DNA from: Pagrus major
Lineage: Eukaryota > Chordata > Actinopteri > Spariformes > Sparidae
Direction of reading: 5' to 3'
Length of the DNA stretch: 64,000 nucleotides
Assembly: GCF_040436345.1 (NCBI RefSeq)
Contig: NC_133220.1
Span: 37,635,664 to 37,699,663, forward strand
The notes below the pieces were generated by a model that ran no database searches, was not told the origin of the DNA, and saw nothing but the letters and a program-made list of their open reading frames with translations. Of the stretch, positions 1-10,967 are shown one piece after another. Numbering within the stretch: position 1 is the stretch's first letter; each line of letters opens with the position of its first letter. Both the position numbers and the translations under genes were made by a program.

Positions 1-1400
1 CATCTTGATATTAAAAAATCGACATCTGGGAAACACAGTCCATTACCTTTGACTGTGAGCAACAAGCATCAATGTTGGTCCATCTCTTCTAGTCCCGCTG
101 TAGTCCTGCACTTTGTCGGCTCAGAGCAAAGTCCACCTGTCGAGTGCAACCTCATGATCCGAGATGTTGTGGTGGAGACAGGTCCCTGTGGGCACAACAG
201 TCTCTGGTTTCATGTTGTTTGCCTATATCCCATTCTGTCCATTTCCTTTTCGTGCGACTGAACATTAGCCAGGAGCAGCCTTAAACCAAGCTGGATTAGC
301 GTGGCTCTTATTCGGACTCTCTCCCTCCGTTGGGTGGTCCAGCCAGTCAGGTTGGATGGTCAAAAGACGCCATGGGCCACGATGGTCTCAAAGTCTGCTG
401 CTCTTACCCTAGAATTCCACTGGTTGCATGTGCATTGGGAAACAGCTCTGCTGCGGTTTTGCTCCATGATCCTTTGTCTGTCAACAGCCACCGGCTCTGT
501 TTTGAGTGCAGCATGGCTGGACAGCTGGAGTGGCGAGACCGGGGAGTTACAGAATCATGCACGGTCACAATTATACATGTATGTGTTATAAACACAACAA
601 CAAACAGACAAAAGGTTAGTTTTCCCAACCCAAAGATTAAAAGAAGGGTGGACTTCTGCTACCACAGTAATGTGGTAGCAGGTCGTTTCTTCAGCATCTC
701 ATGTGAGAAAAAAAATACTGCAGTTATACGTGGAAATGTGTCTGTCATCCTGTCTGTCCTACCGACTCTTCATCACATTTCTGCCCGAAAAACAGCGTCT
801 GTCCTTGGCAGCAGAGCCAGGCAGCTCCCGTAGTTGAATAACGGTGATTATGTGATGCGATTCAGAGCAAAAAACTTTAACTTACCATTTGTCTCCTTCC
901 ATTATTGTGTTGTGGTAGTTACTGTCTCTGGAAACTTGTGTTGAAAAAAATCACTAGCCCTCCCAACCAGGGATTTCCCCCAGAAAACAACACCCCTCCC
1001 TGTGAGTGAGAGCCAGACAGGGTCCGTTGTTTACAGATGATGATTATGTAATTATATCATTTAGAGCAAAAAACTTCTCTTTGTCACTTTCCACGACACA
1101 TGGTGGGTCAGGAACTCAATCACAACATATTATAACTGCATCCATATGATTTTAATAGCTCTTAATCATTAGGCTTTAAGTAATATGAGGGAACAGCATT
1201 TGTTTTCTAATGATAACTGATTAAATTATCTCTTTATCTCAAAGATTGTTTTCTCAAGATCAAAATGACATAAACAACATGTGATCTCAAGAAAACAAAT
1301 CACTTCTAACTCGTTATCATGAGAAAACAGTGGAAATAACATGTTTGACCCATGGTCGATTAAGGCTTCCGTAGGTATGCACTGAAGGAGAAGGTTAAAT
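1..1400. other. No gene recognised; repeat-like DNA
   Basis: Open frames here are short and match nothing I recognise. A block beginning near 845 (GTGATTATGTGATGCGATT, followed by an AGAGCAAAAAACTT run) recurs imperfectly near 1045, about 190 bp later, so part of this is an imperfect tandem duplication of probable transposon origin. A weak inverted pair (TTGTTTTCTCAAGATCA near 1246 and its near-complement near 1284) also suggests MITE-like DNA. The fourth exon of the calcium-channel gene was looked for here and not found. Confidence 0.4.
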
Positions 1401-1706
1401 AGTCTAACTGCTACTCATCATTTTATTATGTCAAGTCTGTCTATCTTGATTGCCTGGGCCTCATCATAGGACAGGCAAAACAGGAGCACAAACAGGAAAA
1501 ACACAGGAATTTGATAATCCAAACAAAATGGACTAGGTCCAAGCATCACACCCTGGACCAGCATAAGCCAAAAGAAACACTGAGACTTCATGCTCCTAAC
1601 ACTATTCATTATTTTGCAAAGCAATAAGACAAAAAAACAGCAACTATTTTATCATTGCCATTTAGAACATTAAATTGCAAAGTAAGTTTGCTAAATATCA
1701 ACTTAC

Positions 1707-1846
1707 CCAACAGAAACACAAACAAAGTCCAAAATGTTCCAGCAGTTTCTTAAGTACGCATCTGCATGGAAAAGAAATCCATAGGCAACAATCTTCAGGA
1801 AACACTCAACAGAGAAGATGATGAGGAAGATATACTCCAAGCTTTC
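1707..1846 (-). CDS. cacna1s: cacna1s-like exon 3
   Basis: This 140-nt exon has acceptor TTTTACAG|GAA and donor TTGG|GTAAGT. It encodes domain I S2 ([20 protein letters not shown]), the S2-S3 linker ([13 protein letters not shown]) and the beginning of S3 ([10 protein letters not shown]). The acidic residue in S2 (E of SVECF) is at the position of the charge-transfer-centre glutamate in this channel family. No stop or frameshift is seen. Confidence 0.88.
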
Positions 1847-4800
1847 CTGTAAAACAACAACAATGGCTTTTGTTTGTATCTGCGTTACTCATAAATTATC
1901 CAAAAATAACTTTGTGTAGTGTAGTTTTAATTTAACATTCTGATAAAAAATAGAACTTTTTAGGGATAGAGCGATTAGGACCTTGAATTATTTCTATCAC
2001 TGTAACTGACGTTTACACAAATGTGAAGCAATTTTTGTGCGTAAAAAAAAAAATTAACATCAAAATGAGGCTTTCAGAACATATTTTGTTTTTTTTTCCA
2101 CACTTATACTGTTGGTTGAGTATTCAATTGATCTCCTTTGCTTATGTTTCTTACAGCGTCACACTGATCTACTTATGTCTATTCATGTCACTTACAATCT
2201 CACACACCACTGGAATGTTTTGTGGCCTCTCCTATTTCAGCATACACATGCAGTGAATTTCTATTTTAAAAACACACCACATGGACAGTGCCCTTCAGTT
2301 GTGTTACACTGATATGCAAGCCTAATATTGTCCTTCTGTCCTTGTCCCTTGATGTAAACTAAGTAATTAAATTAGACTGCTCAAAAAAAGTAAGGGAACA
2401 CTCAGTCGTCACTGTATAACGCCAAGTCCATTAAACTTAAGGGATATCAATCTGTCCATTTAGGAAGCACAAGTGATTGTGAATCAGTTTCACCTGCTTT
2501 GGTGCAAATGGAAGTGACAACAGGTGCAATGGAGAGGCAAAAGCAAGACAACTCCCAAAAAGGGAATGGTTTTGCATGTGGTGGCTACAGACAGTTGCTC
2601 TCTCCTGATCCTTCCTGACTGATTCTTCTCTAGTTTTGTGTTCTGCTAGTGTTCCTGTCACTACTGGTAACATGAGGCGGTACCTGCAGCCCAATCAGGC
2701 TTGCAGGTAGTCCAGCTCCTCCAGGATGGCACATCCATAGGTGTGGTCACATGAAGGTTTGCTGTGTCTCCCAGCACAGTCTCAAGAGCATGGAGGAGAT
2801 ACCAGGGGACTGGCCATTACATGAGGAGAGCTCGACAGGGCCGTAGAAGGACATCAACCCAGCAGCAGGACTGATATCTGCTCCTTTGTGCGAGGAGGAA
2901 CAGGAGGAGCACTGCCAGAGTCCTACAAACTGACCTCCAGCAGGCTACTGGTATGCATTTTTCTATCCAAACTGTCAGAAACAGACTCCATGAGGGTGGC
3001 ATTAGGGCCCGATGTCTTCTAGTGGGACCTGTGCTCACAGCCCAGTACGGTGCAGCTCGATTGGCATTCGCAAGAGAACACCAGAATTGTCAGGTCCGCC
3101 ATCGGCGCCCCGTTCTCTTCACAGATGAGAGCATTGACTTGACCTCTCGTTCTGACTTAAATCCAATTGAGCACCTATGGCATGTTATGTATCAATGCAT
3201 CCGACGCCGCCAAGTACCGCCACAGACTGTCCAGGAGCTGACTGAGGCCAAGATCCAGGTCTGGGAGGAGATCCCCCAGGACACCATCCGACGACTCATC
3301 AGGAGCAATTGGGAGTGCATACAGGCACGCAGGGGCCATACACAATACTGAGTCACATTATGAGTTGCTGCGATAAAATTCACACAGTTGGATCAGCCTG
3401 TGATTTCAATTTTTTACTTTGATTTTTTGTGTGATTTTGAATCCAGCCCTGAATGGGTTGATGATTTTAGTTTCCACTGACCATTTTGTTCTCAACAATT
3501 GTACAATGTACATCAGTAAAGATATTCAACTTGAATAATTTGTTCATCAAGATCTGATGTGTGATTAAAGTGTTCCCGTAATTTTTTTGAGCAGTGTAAT
3601 TTAAATACACTAATTGAAGTTATTAATCACTTCAATGTAGAACTTAGTAGTCAATCATAGGATTTTGTCCCGAACAAGGACCAAAATCAAAAATACAAAT
3701 AAATTATTAAAAAGGAAAAATTACAGTCATGACAGGAAATGAGTCCCAGACCAGACAGCTACAGTCAGCCTGTTAAACTGAGAGGATGGCAAAGTTATTG
3801 TTAAAATCTTAAGAAGAAGTTCATAGCTAATTAAACAAAACAAACCCAAATGATTCATGAAGCAAACCCACAAATTAGTATGGTATTGTGATTTATGCTG
3901 AAAACTAGAATGGGAGGAGACATAACCAAGAGTTAGTAGTGTTGGCAAAAATATCAATTGTTTCAATAGGCTACATATAGGTCCTGAATATTTGAAACGG
4001 TGTCAATACTAATTTTTCACGGTATTGATACACACCAACCAACAGCGAGTTGACACACACATTGTTGTGCCCTCATATCCCTACTCTCACTCAGTCACAA
4101 TGCTGTTCTCATCACTTGTGTCATTTGCTCGATCTTGCAATGGCGTAAGCTCATTACAGATCACAAGTGCAAAGACTCCACAAGCTGTTTAGGTTGACAA
4201 AGAAAACAGCAGATGTGCTGTTTGGAAATACTTTGCATTTAAGTCTAATGAACCAGGAAAGGCAAAGGATAAGCATGCGGATATGCAAGCAATGCTACAG
4301 ATCAGTACTAGCAAAAGATGCTAGCATAACAAGTTTAGCAAAGCACCTACTCTAAAGAATTTCAAGAAGTTGGTTACAGCTTCAGTTTCAGCATTATTGA
4401 AGTATTAAACAAAATGGCCTAGTACACTGATGTTGATAAATATGCTACCCTGTTGTTGGCCCAACAGCTATTTTCAATTCTAAAAGCTGAGCTAATCGTT
4501 ACTTAACTATGGTCAGAATAATTTAACTTAGATGTTGTGCTTAAGAGTATACAAGCCTTGTTATATTAATGAAATTTTATTTTAATAAAAGTCAAACATT
4601 TTATGCCCTACAATACTGTCAATTTTTTTTCATGTGGTAACAAAAATGGTATCGGATATTGATATTTGATAAGTATCATGACAACATGAAGTGTTAGCAT
4701 TGGTGTTTGTATCCTGTAGGTCTAACAAATTAGTTGACTGCATTTCCTTCCCCTTTAAAAATATTTTAAATTATGATTGTTTACATGTTACCTTTCTAGC

Positions 4801-7604
4801 CGGACTCTTCATATCCTTGTTGATGCATTGCTACATTTCTTGGCATGTAATTACCACTAATGTCAGCCGTGTGCTTGCACAGTTGAATGTGTGCATGCAC
4901 CATACAGGCAAAGTGGAGACCTACTCAATGTCACTCATGTTGCACTATAGCACTGCTGCGGGTCAGAAACTCTACAGGGAACATTTACATTCTGGATTCC
5001 TCAGCTTCTACACAGGTAAAGGTCCAGAATTAGCCAGTCAGGACTCCCATGACTGCTTTTGGGGGGAAAAACCCTCACGGTCACTGTTAGGCACAAATCT
5101 GTTTTTGCAAGTCCAAGTCCTAAAGGAGATATTTATAATTTCCAGACACCCGCTTTAAACGAATAGGGGGCAGTATTTCCCTTTCTCAAGGTTTAGTTCA
5201 AACCCTTTTTGCCATTTATCTTATATATTTAATTTGTTTCTATGCAAATTCATTATTGGACATTGTAAAAATTGTAAAGACTGAAATAATTACTACTATG
5301 TGTGATTTTATGTATCCATATAATCAAAATTGCTCAGATGCATTCTTTTGTTACACAATAAGTGCTAAATGAAACTTTTGGAGGTATACATTGATCCTAA
5401 ATTCTAAGAACAGCTCATTCTATCGGTGGAACAAACACAGGTCTGTGTAAGGAGGCATACTGAACAACCACTGTAACCTACATCTGAGTAAAGCTGTCAC
5501 AAAAGCCTTTCCAGCAGGTTGGAATGTTTCATTTCAGTTATTGTCAATACAAAAAGTCTTTCGTGTTCTGACATTTGACACAAAGTTTACAAAATTTATA
5601 AAGATATCAGTGCAATTGTGGAGACTTAAATACCACTCCTTTTTTAGAGGAAGGAATTTGTCTTGGTGTATAACAAATGAAGGCTAATTACTGCAACAGT
5701 CAAGAACATGAATAAAAATTACATTAAAAATATAAGGAAATACTATAACAAACTATAGCAAGTATGTATGTTTAAGACTCACAAAGCTGTACAGATTTTG
5801 CAAAAACCTGATTACTCATGTTATCACCACGTGACCTGACAATGTTCATCAACGCTTCTTGTGATGTCACAGAATTATTGGCCTTCTCAGTCTTCAAGTG
5901 CCCCCATAAGTGTTCAATGGGGTTGAGGTCAGGTGGCATGACAGTCGGGACTCCATGGTCCTCTTTGGCCTTCAAGTAGTTCTTGCAAAGGTGTGTTTGG
6001 GGTCAATATCCTGCTGCAGTGATAAATCAAGTCAAAGCATAGCTAGATTACAGGTTTCTAAGGGTGTATGGAACTCCAGAAACTGGATCAATTGTATCCA
6101 AAGACTGATCACACCATCAGAAGATCAATACACAAACCTTAATTAAGAGTTAGAAAAGCCACTTCATCAAAGCTCTGCAAGAACTACTTAAAGACCAAAG
6201 AAGACCAAGGAGTCCTGATCGTCATGGACTTTCCTCCACAGTCACCTGACCTCAACCCCACTGAACACTTATGGGGACACTTGAAGAGTGAGAAGGCCAA
6301 GCATTCTGTGACATCACAAGAGACTTTGTTGAACACTTTCATTTTCATGTTGTGATAACGCGAGTAGTCAGGTTTGTCAGCTGTAATTAAAGCACAAAGA
6401 GGACATACCACTTAGACTTCTAAGGTATTCTCAAATGAATGGACATTTTTCAAAGACTCAGCTTTTTACTAAATTGTTGCTAATATTATTTTCAATGAAA
6501 ACAATAGTATTAAGTTCAAAACAAATGCAAAATAGAATTTTTTGACCAGTCATCTAGTGAAGTTTTGTTAGGTGCTCTGATTCGGTCATCTCATACAAGA
6601 TTGCTGGGTTGAGATCTTAAATGCATCAGCATTTCTTTGTGCTCTGTTTACCTTGACAATTTTTCTGTTTTTTATTGTCATGTCACAATTTTTCTTACCG
6701 CTAAGATCTGGAAAAAGTCTACAGTCGGGAAGCGTGTTGCATTACAACTGGCAACCATACATTTTCATGTCATTACAGTAGCTGCTGAGTTTTTTTATTA
6801 TGGTGATTCTTTTTATTTATTGCTTTCTAATGCTTTCAAATGTTTGAAAACATAACACATAAAACATATACATGCCTAATTTAAATGCACAGATCCGTCC
6901 AATGTGGTAAAACCTATATATATAACAATAAGGCAGTTAATTAACAGTCAGTATCCACAGTTATACAGTATAATAAAAATGAATGCACAAACACAAGAAT
7001 GTTGACGCACCAAGTTGCTGTTGGTGTTGTTGCTATCTTCCTCTGGCATCGGCAAGTACACAGCCAGGGCCACACAGTTGGCAAAGATGGCCAGCAGGAT
7101 TATGACTTCAAAAGGTCTGAAAGTGATTCATAGGAAGCTGACATACCAACCATAAATTTTACACATAGATGTTCCCATAATAGACAAATGAAACAGCACA
7201 TACGTGCACACACTCACATACCTACAGCTATGCTAAATATATAAATAAATATAATAAATAAATAAATGTTATAAAATATAACATTCAATGTTTACTGAAA
7301 GTTAACATGGTCTGCGGTAGCAACAATGACATCAACTGTTCTGTTATAATGTCTCCATCTGATATGTTATATTGAGCTGTCCCTCTGCCTAATGACCCAT
7401 TATTATAGCAGGATACTTCCACTCCACAATACTGATGCATGCCTTGCGGAAGGGATTCCTCAGTGTCAAGAAGAGGAGAGAGCGTGCAGGCCTTGGGTTG
7501 CCTCCTGTAGCCATCAGCTTCTTCAGCTTCTCCTTCTGTTTTCTCTTCAGAGTTTCCTCATCCATGATGAAAGATGACAATGGGGGACTGCTGCTGTCTG
7601 CCAT
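1707..7604 (-). CDS. L-type calcium channel alpha-1S, 5' part (3 exons)
   Basis: Voltage-gated calcium channel pore subunit; the alpha-1S form is the voltage sensor of skeletal muscle excitation-contraction coupling in T-tubule membrane. Exons 1-3 (7417-7604, 7011-7116, 1707-1846; 188, 106 and 140 nt) join in frame to about 145 residues. They give a charged cytosolic N-terminus, domain I segment S1 ([20 protein letters not shown]), the S1-S2 loop with [12 protein letters not shown]2 ([20 protein letters not shown]) and the start of S3 (NCWNILDF). The [13 protein letters not shown] loop and [11 protein letters not shown] are what I recall of CACNA1S rather than C, D or F. All junctions have GT/AG. 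Intron 1 is 299 bp. Intron 2 is about 5.2 kb and filled with transposons. The gene runs off the left edge, so intactness downstream is unknown. Confidence 0.85.
1860..2374. other. cacna1s intron 2, no feature
   Basis: AT-rich intronic sequence between exon 3 and the Tc1-like element. Nothing recognisable. Confidence 0.5.
2375..3596 (+). mobile_element. Tc1-like DNA transposon, internally deleted
   Basis: The ends form an inverted repeat of about 28 bp: left ACTGCTCAAAAAAAGTAAGG, right complement ACTGCTCAAAAAAATTACGG, both leading to GGAACACT. TA dinucleotides flank both ends (2373-2374 and 3597-3598), the Tc1/mariner target duplication. The 1.2-kb length is slightly short for the family and the transposase inside is damaged, so this is a dead copy. 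It lies in cacna1s intron 2, antisense to the gene. Confidence 0.85.
2953..3351 (+). pseudogene. Tc1-like transposase remnant
   Basis: The open frame reads [20 protein letters not shown] (second helix-turn-helix region), then VLFTDES (first catalytic aspartate) and then almost directly [13 protein letters not shown] (catalytic glutamate block). The segment between, which should carry the second catalytic aspartate, is missing, so an internal deletion of roughly 60 residues is inferred. Degenerate N-terminal coding sequence is visible upstream from about 2690. Inactive. Confidence 0.8.
3597..3936. other. cacna1s intron 2, no feature
   Basis: AT-rich DNA following the Tc1-like element. No coding or repeat signal that I can name. 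Confidence 0.4.
3937..4660 (+). pseudogene. hAT transposon remnant with BED zinc finger
   Basis: From about 4170 the plus strand gives [19 protein letters not shown] and, after a frame change, [22 protein letters not shown]. This is the pattern of the BED zinc finger (W-x-F...C-x2-C...N/T-x-L-x-x-HL) that starts many hAT transposases. The catalytic domain is absent. The edges carry AT-rich GTATTGATA / TATCGGATATTG motifs resembling degenerate hAT ends. Exact limits are uncertain. Confidence 0.55.
4661..5771. other. cacna1s intron 2, no gene recognised
   Basis: An open frame at 4691-5158 has no motif I recognise and no splice support. The rest is AT-rich intron. Confidence 0.4.
5772..6411. 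repeat. Inverted pair of Tc1 transposase tails
   Basis: The minus strand at 5772-5990 encodes [14 protein letters not shown] then [17 protein letters not shown]. The plus strand at 6186-6370 encodes [14 protein letters not shown] then [18 protein letters not shown]. These are two diverged copies of the same C-terminal Tc1 transposase segment (catalytic glutamate block) facing each other about 190 bp apart, which makes a foldback structure. Neither can encode an enzyme. Confidence 0.8.
6412..7010. other. cacna1s intron 2, no feature
   Basis: AT-rich intronic DNA up to exon 2. No recognisable element. Confidence 0.4.
7011..7116 (-). CDS. cacna1s: cacna1s-like exon 2
   Basis: This 106-nt exon has acceptor TTTCAG|ACC and donor TTG|GTGCGT. 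It encodes the end of domain I S1 and the first extracellular loop ([19 protein letters not shown]). The asparagine-rich loop offers potential N-glycosylation sites (NNT, NSN is not one). It is in frame with exons 1 and 3. Confidence 0.87.
7417..7604 (-). CDS. cacna1s: cacna1s-like exon 1 (start codon)
   Basis: Coding part of exon 1. The start chosen is the first methionine of the open frame ([11 protein letters not shown]), followed by a lysine-rich stretch ([11 protein letters not shown]) and then [20 protein letters not shown], matching the conserved pre-S1 region of L-type alpha-1 subunits. A second methionine lies at residue 14. The donor is GGAA|GTATCC at 7417; translation past it gives non-homologous residues, which supports the splice. 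Splitting after two bases of a lysine codon matches the incoming exon phase. Confidence 0.85.
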
Positions 7605-7813
7605 TGTGGCTTTGAGACGGTACTTGTACTAAGTTTACTTTGAATTAGAGGTTGTATTCCAAATAGTCTGTCAATTTAAAAAAAAAATCTTGAAGTCCTT
7701 AATTCATAACCCTTCTCAACTTGTTTCAATCCTCTCTAACACTGTCTATTGCTGTTGACTGAGCTCCCTCTCTTTCTCTGTTCTGCTCTGCTCTGTTCTT
7801 GTCTCTGGAATGG

Positions 7814-7858
7814 CAGCTGTCCCCTCTACTTGTGAGGGATTGGTTTACTGGACAGCTG
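7814..7858. promoter_or_regulatory. Paired CAGCTG E-boxes upstream of cacna1s
   Basis: CAGCTG occurs at 7814-7819 and 7853-7858, about 210 and 250 bp upstream of the predicted cacna1s start codon and 39 bp apart. CAGCTG is the preferred core of myogenic bHLH factors, and cacna1s is a skeletal-muscle gene. Function is inferred from position and motif only. Confidence 0.35.
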
Positions 7859-7974
7859 TTTAGTCAAGAGAATAAATATAGACAATGAACATGCTACAAC
7901 CATGCTGTGTTCAGATAGGCTACAATCTGAATGTAGTTTATGTCCCAAACTGTGAGGGCTACAGGCATAAAAAC

Positions 7975-8033
<59 letters not shown>

Positions 8034-8034
8034 G
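7975..8034. repeat. (AAT)n microsatellite
   Basis: About 20 uninterrupted AAT triplets just upstream of the cacna1s 5' region. The long tyrosine or isoleucine runs it gives on the minus strand are artefacts of the repeat. Confidence 0.97.
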
Positions 8035-8115
8035 ATAATATAGTATTGCAATAAAAGAAAAAAAAAATCCCCCATGAGCCAAAACCAATTTTCAGCTGAG
8101 ACCTTATGGTGTACA

Positions 8116-10093
8116 CAGAGGAGGATTAAGGTATTCATGGGCCCCTAGGCTATTTTTTATGTGGGCCCCCCCTTATGCATCATGCTCTCCCAGAAAAAAA
8201 TTAATTTTGCATCATGTGTAACAGTGCAGGAGAATATTTGGCAAACATGATCCACACACACTCCAGTTAGCACACAGGTAGGTCAAATCGAATCGATGAG
8301 CTTGATTGGATGAGGTGACCCGTGTCTGCCCAATCAGTGCTGTTTTGTTTGTTTATTACCCCATGGACCAATAGAGGTCAATGAATTTTTCCATTATTGT
8401 ACAAGTACCATAATTATACAAGTGTATTTAAATTTCTAAAAAATAATCTGACCAATTCAAGGACCCCTCCACAGGGGTGGAGCAGCAATTTTAAATGTGG
8501 GGGGGTTCTGGGGTAGCACATGAGCACCACAACCACCTTTGGCCCCTGTTTCAGTCTCCAAAACTAATGCGATGCATTTCTAGATTTTCTTCACTAGGAT
8601 ATGCCAATAATATTGCATTCAAAATGTACATTATAGCACAACGCTCTTTAACCTAAGATATTATATATTCACAAGCAATCACATACCATGGTATTAAGAA
8701 ATTAATGTATATGTCTTATTAAAGAACAAGTGTGAGTGAGTGAAATTGGCAAGAACACTGTGTTCCTCCCTCTTCTCTTGTGTTATCTCCCTCTCCTCCT
8801 CTCATGTTCTCCCCTTCTCCTTCTTTTGTGTTCTCCCTCTCTTCTCCTGTGTTCTCCCCCTCTTGTCTTCTCTCCAACTTCTCTCCTGTTCTCTCCCTCA
8901 TCTTCTCCATGCTCTCCTTTGTCCTGACTCCTGAACTTCCCTTCCTCAGAAACATCCTACATAAAGAACTCAGTGTTAATATTCCTGAACATGGAAGTGT
9001 TGAAATATTTTATGTAAACTTAGAACAAACAGCCTTGATTTTGATTAGGAAACATTCAATTCTTTTGTTGTTCTTTTATCTGCTTTTTATTAATTATTTT
9101 ACATATATTTTGTTGTTCTAATCTGTTTTAACTAATCTTTCATCCTAGCCTTTATTGTACTCTATATTATTTTATTCCTCTTATTATTTAAGATTTTAAT
9201 AGTTTTATTGCATTTCATTGTCTTCATTTCTATTCTTTTCTAGTTTCTGAGAGCAGTAACAGGGATGAGTTGATGTAGGAGATTTTCTTCATTGAAAAGA
9301 AGGGTTTAAACTCCAACAAATAGCTTTAAGTTACGTAAATGAACACCTACATGGCATTAATGCAAGAATATGAATGTACTACCATAAAATTGAACTAGTG
9401 CATTTATGGATTGAAAGCTAGCTTTCTGTTTCCCTCCTGTCACATAACTCCAATTAAATGACAACTTGACTTGAAAAAGAAGTCAATCTTCTGCTGCCTC
9501 TTCCTCTTTGGCATTCCTAACAAAAAGAATAATGATAATGTTGAATAATATCAAAATCAGTGGATGTCTCTAGAAAACTATCTGTCAGTTACCATTAACT
9601 TTACCTGGCTTGCATTAACTTTGTTTGCACCTGGCTTGCTTAATATTAGCGGACATGCCACAAAGCAAGACATAGTTTAGTTATTTACAGACAAAATTCT
9701 ACATTATTAACTAGTTAAATAACCGTTTCATACCTCTGCTCTGTTCACTGTCTGCGGCAGCGAGTGACGGCAGCTCCGTGTTAGCATGTACGTGTTTACT
9801 TTCCCGGGGGGCCGGGACTAGTGGGTTTGGTCAAATGGCTGTGATTGGCTTGATGGCTGTCAATCAATCTAACTTGGCCAATGGGTTTTCATGTGTGGGG
9901 GACTGAGGTGCGCTCCATTTTAGTACGCTGGTACACCGCGAGGGCGGGCAAGCGGTTTAATACCTTAGGAGAAAGTCGGGGGGATGAAATCACCTTGTTT
10001 TAAAAGTCCCCCACGGCTGTGACGCCACGGCCCCTCCACACGTGGGGCCCCTAGGCTGCAGCCTAGGGAAGCCTGTGCATTAATCCGCGTCTG
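8116..10093 (-). mobile_element. hAT-like element with exact 8-bp target duplication
   Basis: Terminal inverted repeats: left CAGAGGAGGATTAAGG, right complement CAGACGCGGATTAATG. The 8-mer GGTGTACA directly flanks both ends (8108-8115 and 10094-10101), the hAT target-site signature, with CAG...CTG termini. On the minus strand an ATG at 9514 begins MPKRKRQQKIDFF, like the start of some hAT transposases, but no catalytic domain follows. Non-autonomous or decayed. Confidence 0.8.
8765..8935. repeat. Polypyrimidine tract (CT-rich)
   Basis: About 170 bp of almost pure C/T on the plus strand, with recurring TTCTCC and TGTTCTCC units, inside the hAT-like element. It produces long, low-complexity frames on both strands that are not genes. 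Such tracts can form triplex or H-DNA. Confidence 0.85.
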
Positions 10094-10365
10094 GGTGTAC
10101 AACAGTACACATGTAAAAGTAAACTTTTCGTGGTCAAAAGTGTCCATCCACTTGTAAAGAACAAGTATATCATGGCAGCAGCGCCACCCCTCCCTACTCG
10201 CAGAACACGCGCTGTGCGTAGGGCCCCACGATCCGTGGGGGGCCCCATTTTGCGCAAGGGGACACATTCTCTGCAAATGCGCAAAGGCTGCGCATTGCTG
10301 CCGTGAGGCGCGCGTAGAGCACCAAGTCAGCCCGAGGCAGGAGAGAAAAAAAAGAGACGAGTTAA

Positions 10366-10887
10366 GCTTAGTTTATGCTTCTGCGTCAAGTCGACGCCGT
10401 ACCTACGCCGTCGACATGACGCCGTCGTTGAGCATTCGAAGTTCTGCGTCGGGGGTCCGCGTTGCTCTGCAATTCACCGCCATGCCGCCAGGGGGGTGTG
10501 GCTGTGTGGCTGTGTGGTTTCAGGGGTTATAGCCGAATCCTTGCTTTATCTTCCGGTCACAGTAAACAACAGTAAACAATGGCGACCGAGGTGGAGCAGC
10601 TGTATTTGGAGTTGGATCAATATTGAAGAGCAAATGCTTATATTGTAAATGTTAAAGCACAGGCGACAGAGAAGACGTTTGCGGAGGTGGTCTGTACGAT
10701 CGGAAAAAGCAACTGCCGGAAATTACGTTCTGAGCGGACCAATCACAGCGCTTGCGGTCCGCGTCAACGCGACGCGTAGTTAGGATTTTTTGGAGGTGCA
10801 CGTCAGGCTACGGCGTAGGGGTCTGCGTCGACGGCGTAGCTACGGCGTAGGTACGCCGTCGACCTGACGCAGAAGCATAAACTAAGC
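10366..10887. mobile_element. MITE with TTAA-flanked inverted repeats
   Basis: Near-perfect terminal repeats of about 45 bp start GCTTAGTTTATGCTTCTGCG on both strands and are followed by a CpG-rich GTCGACG.CGTACCTACGCCG segment. TTAA lies immediately outside each end (10362-10365, 10888-10891). It is 522 bp with no transposase. The duplication could be read as TTAA (piggyBac-like) or as a 3-bp TTA/TAA (PIF/Harbinger-like). An internal ATGGCGACCGAGGTGGAGC start decays after 16 codons. Confidence 0.82.
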
Positions 10888-10967
10888 TTAATCTGACACC
10901 GCACACGTTGCCGCAATGTTTGACAGCAAGCAGCATCTGACCAGTCAGCGGTCAGATGCGCCGACAG

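Noticed and set aside
330..833. 167-codon plus-strand frame and its antisense frame
   Set aside because: No recognisable domain, both strands open, and it lies in DNA with an imperfect tandem duplication.
1..1700. Exon 4 of the calcium channel
   Set aside because: The expected S3-S4 sequence was not found on the minus strand, so it presumably lies beyond the window.
4691..5158. 155-codon frame in cacna1s intron 2
   Set aside because: No motif, AT-rich, and no splice or promoter support.
7826..8116. Minus-strand frame with a long tyrosine or isoleucine run
   Set aside because: Created by the (AAT)n microsatellite.
8719..9121. Three overlapping frames rich in S/L/P or E/R/G
   Set aside because: Low-complexity polypyrimidine tract; frames open on both strands for compositional reasons.
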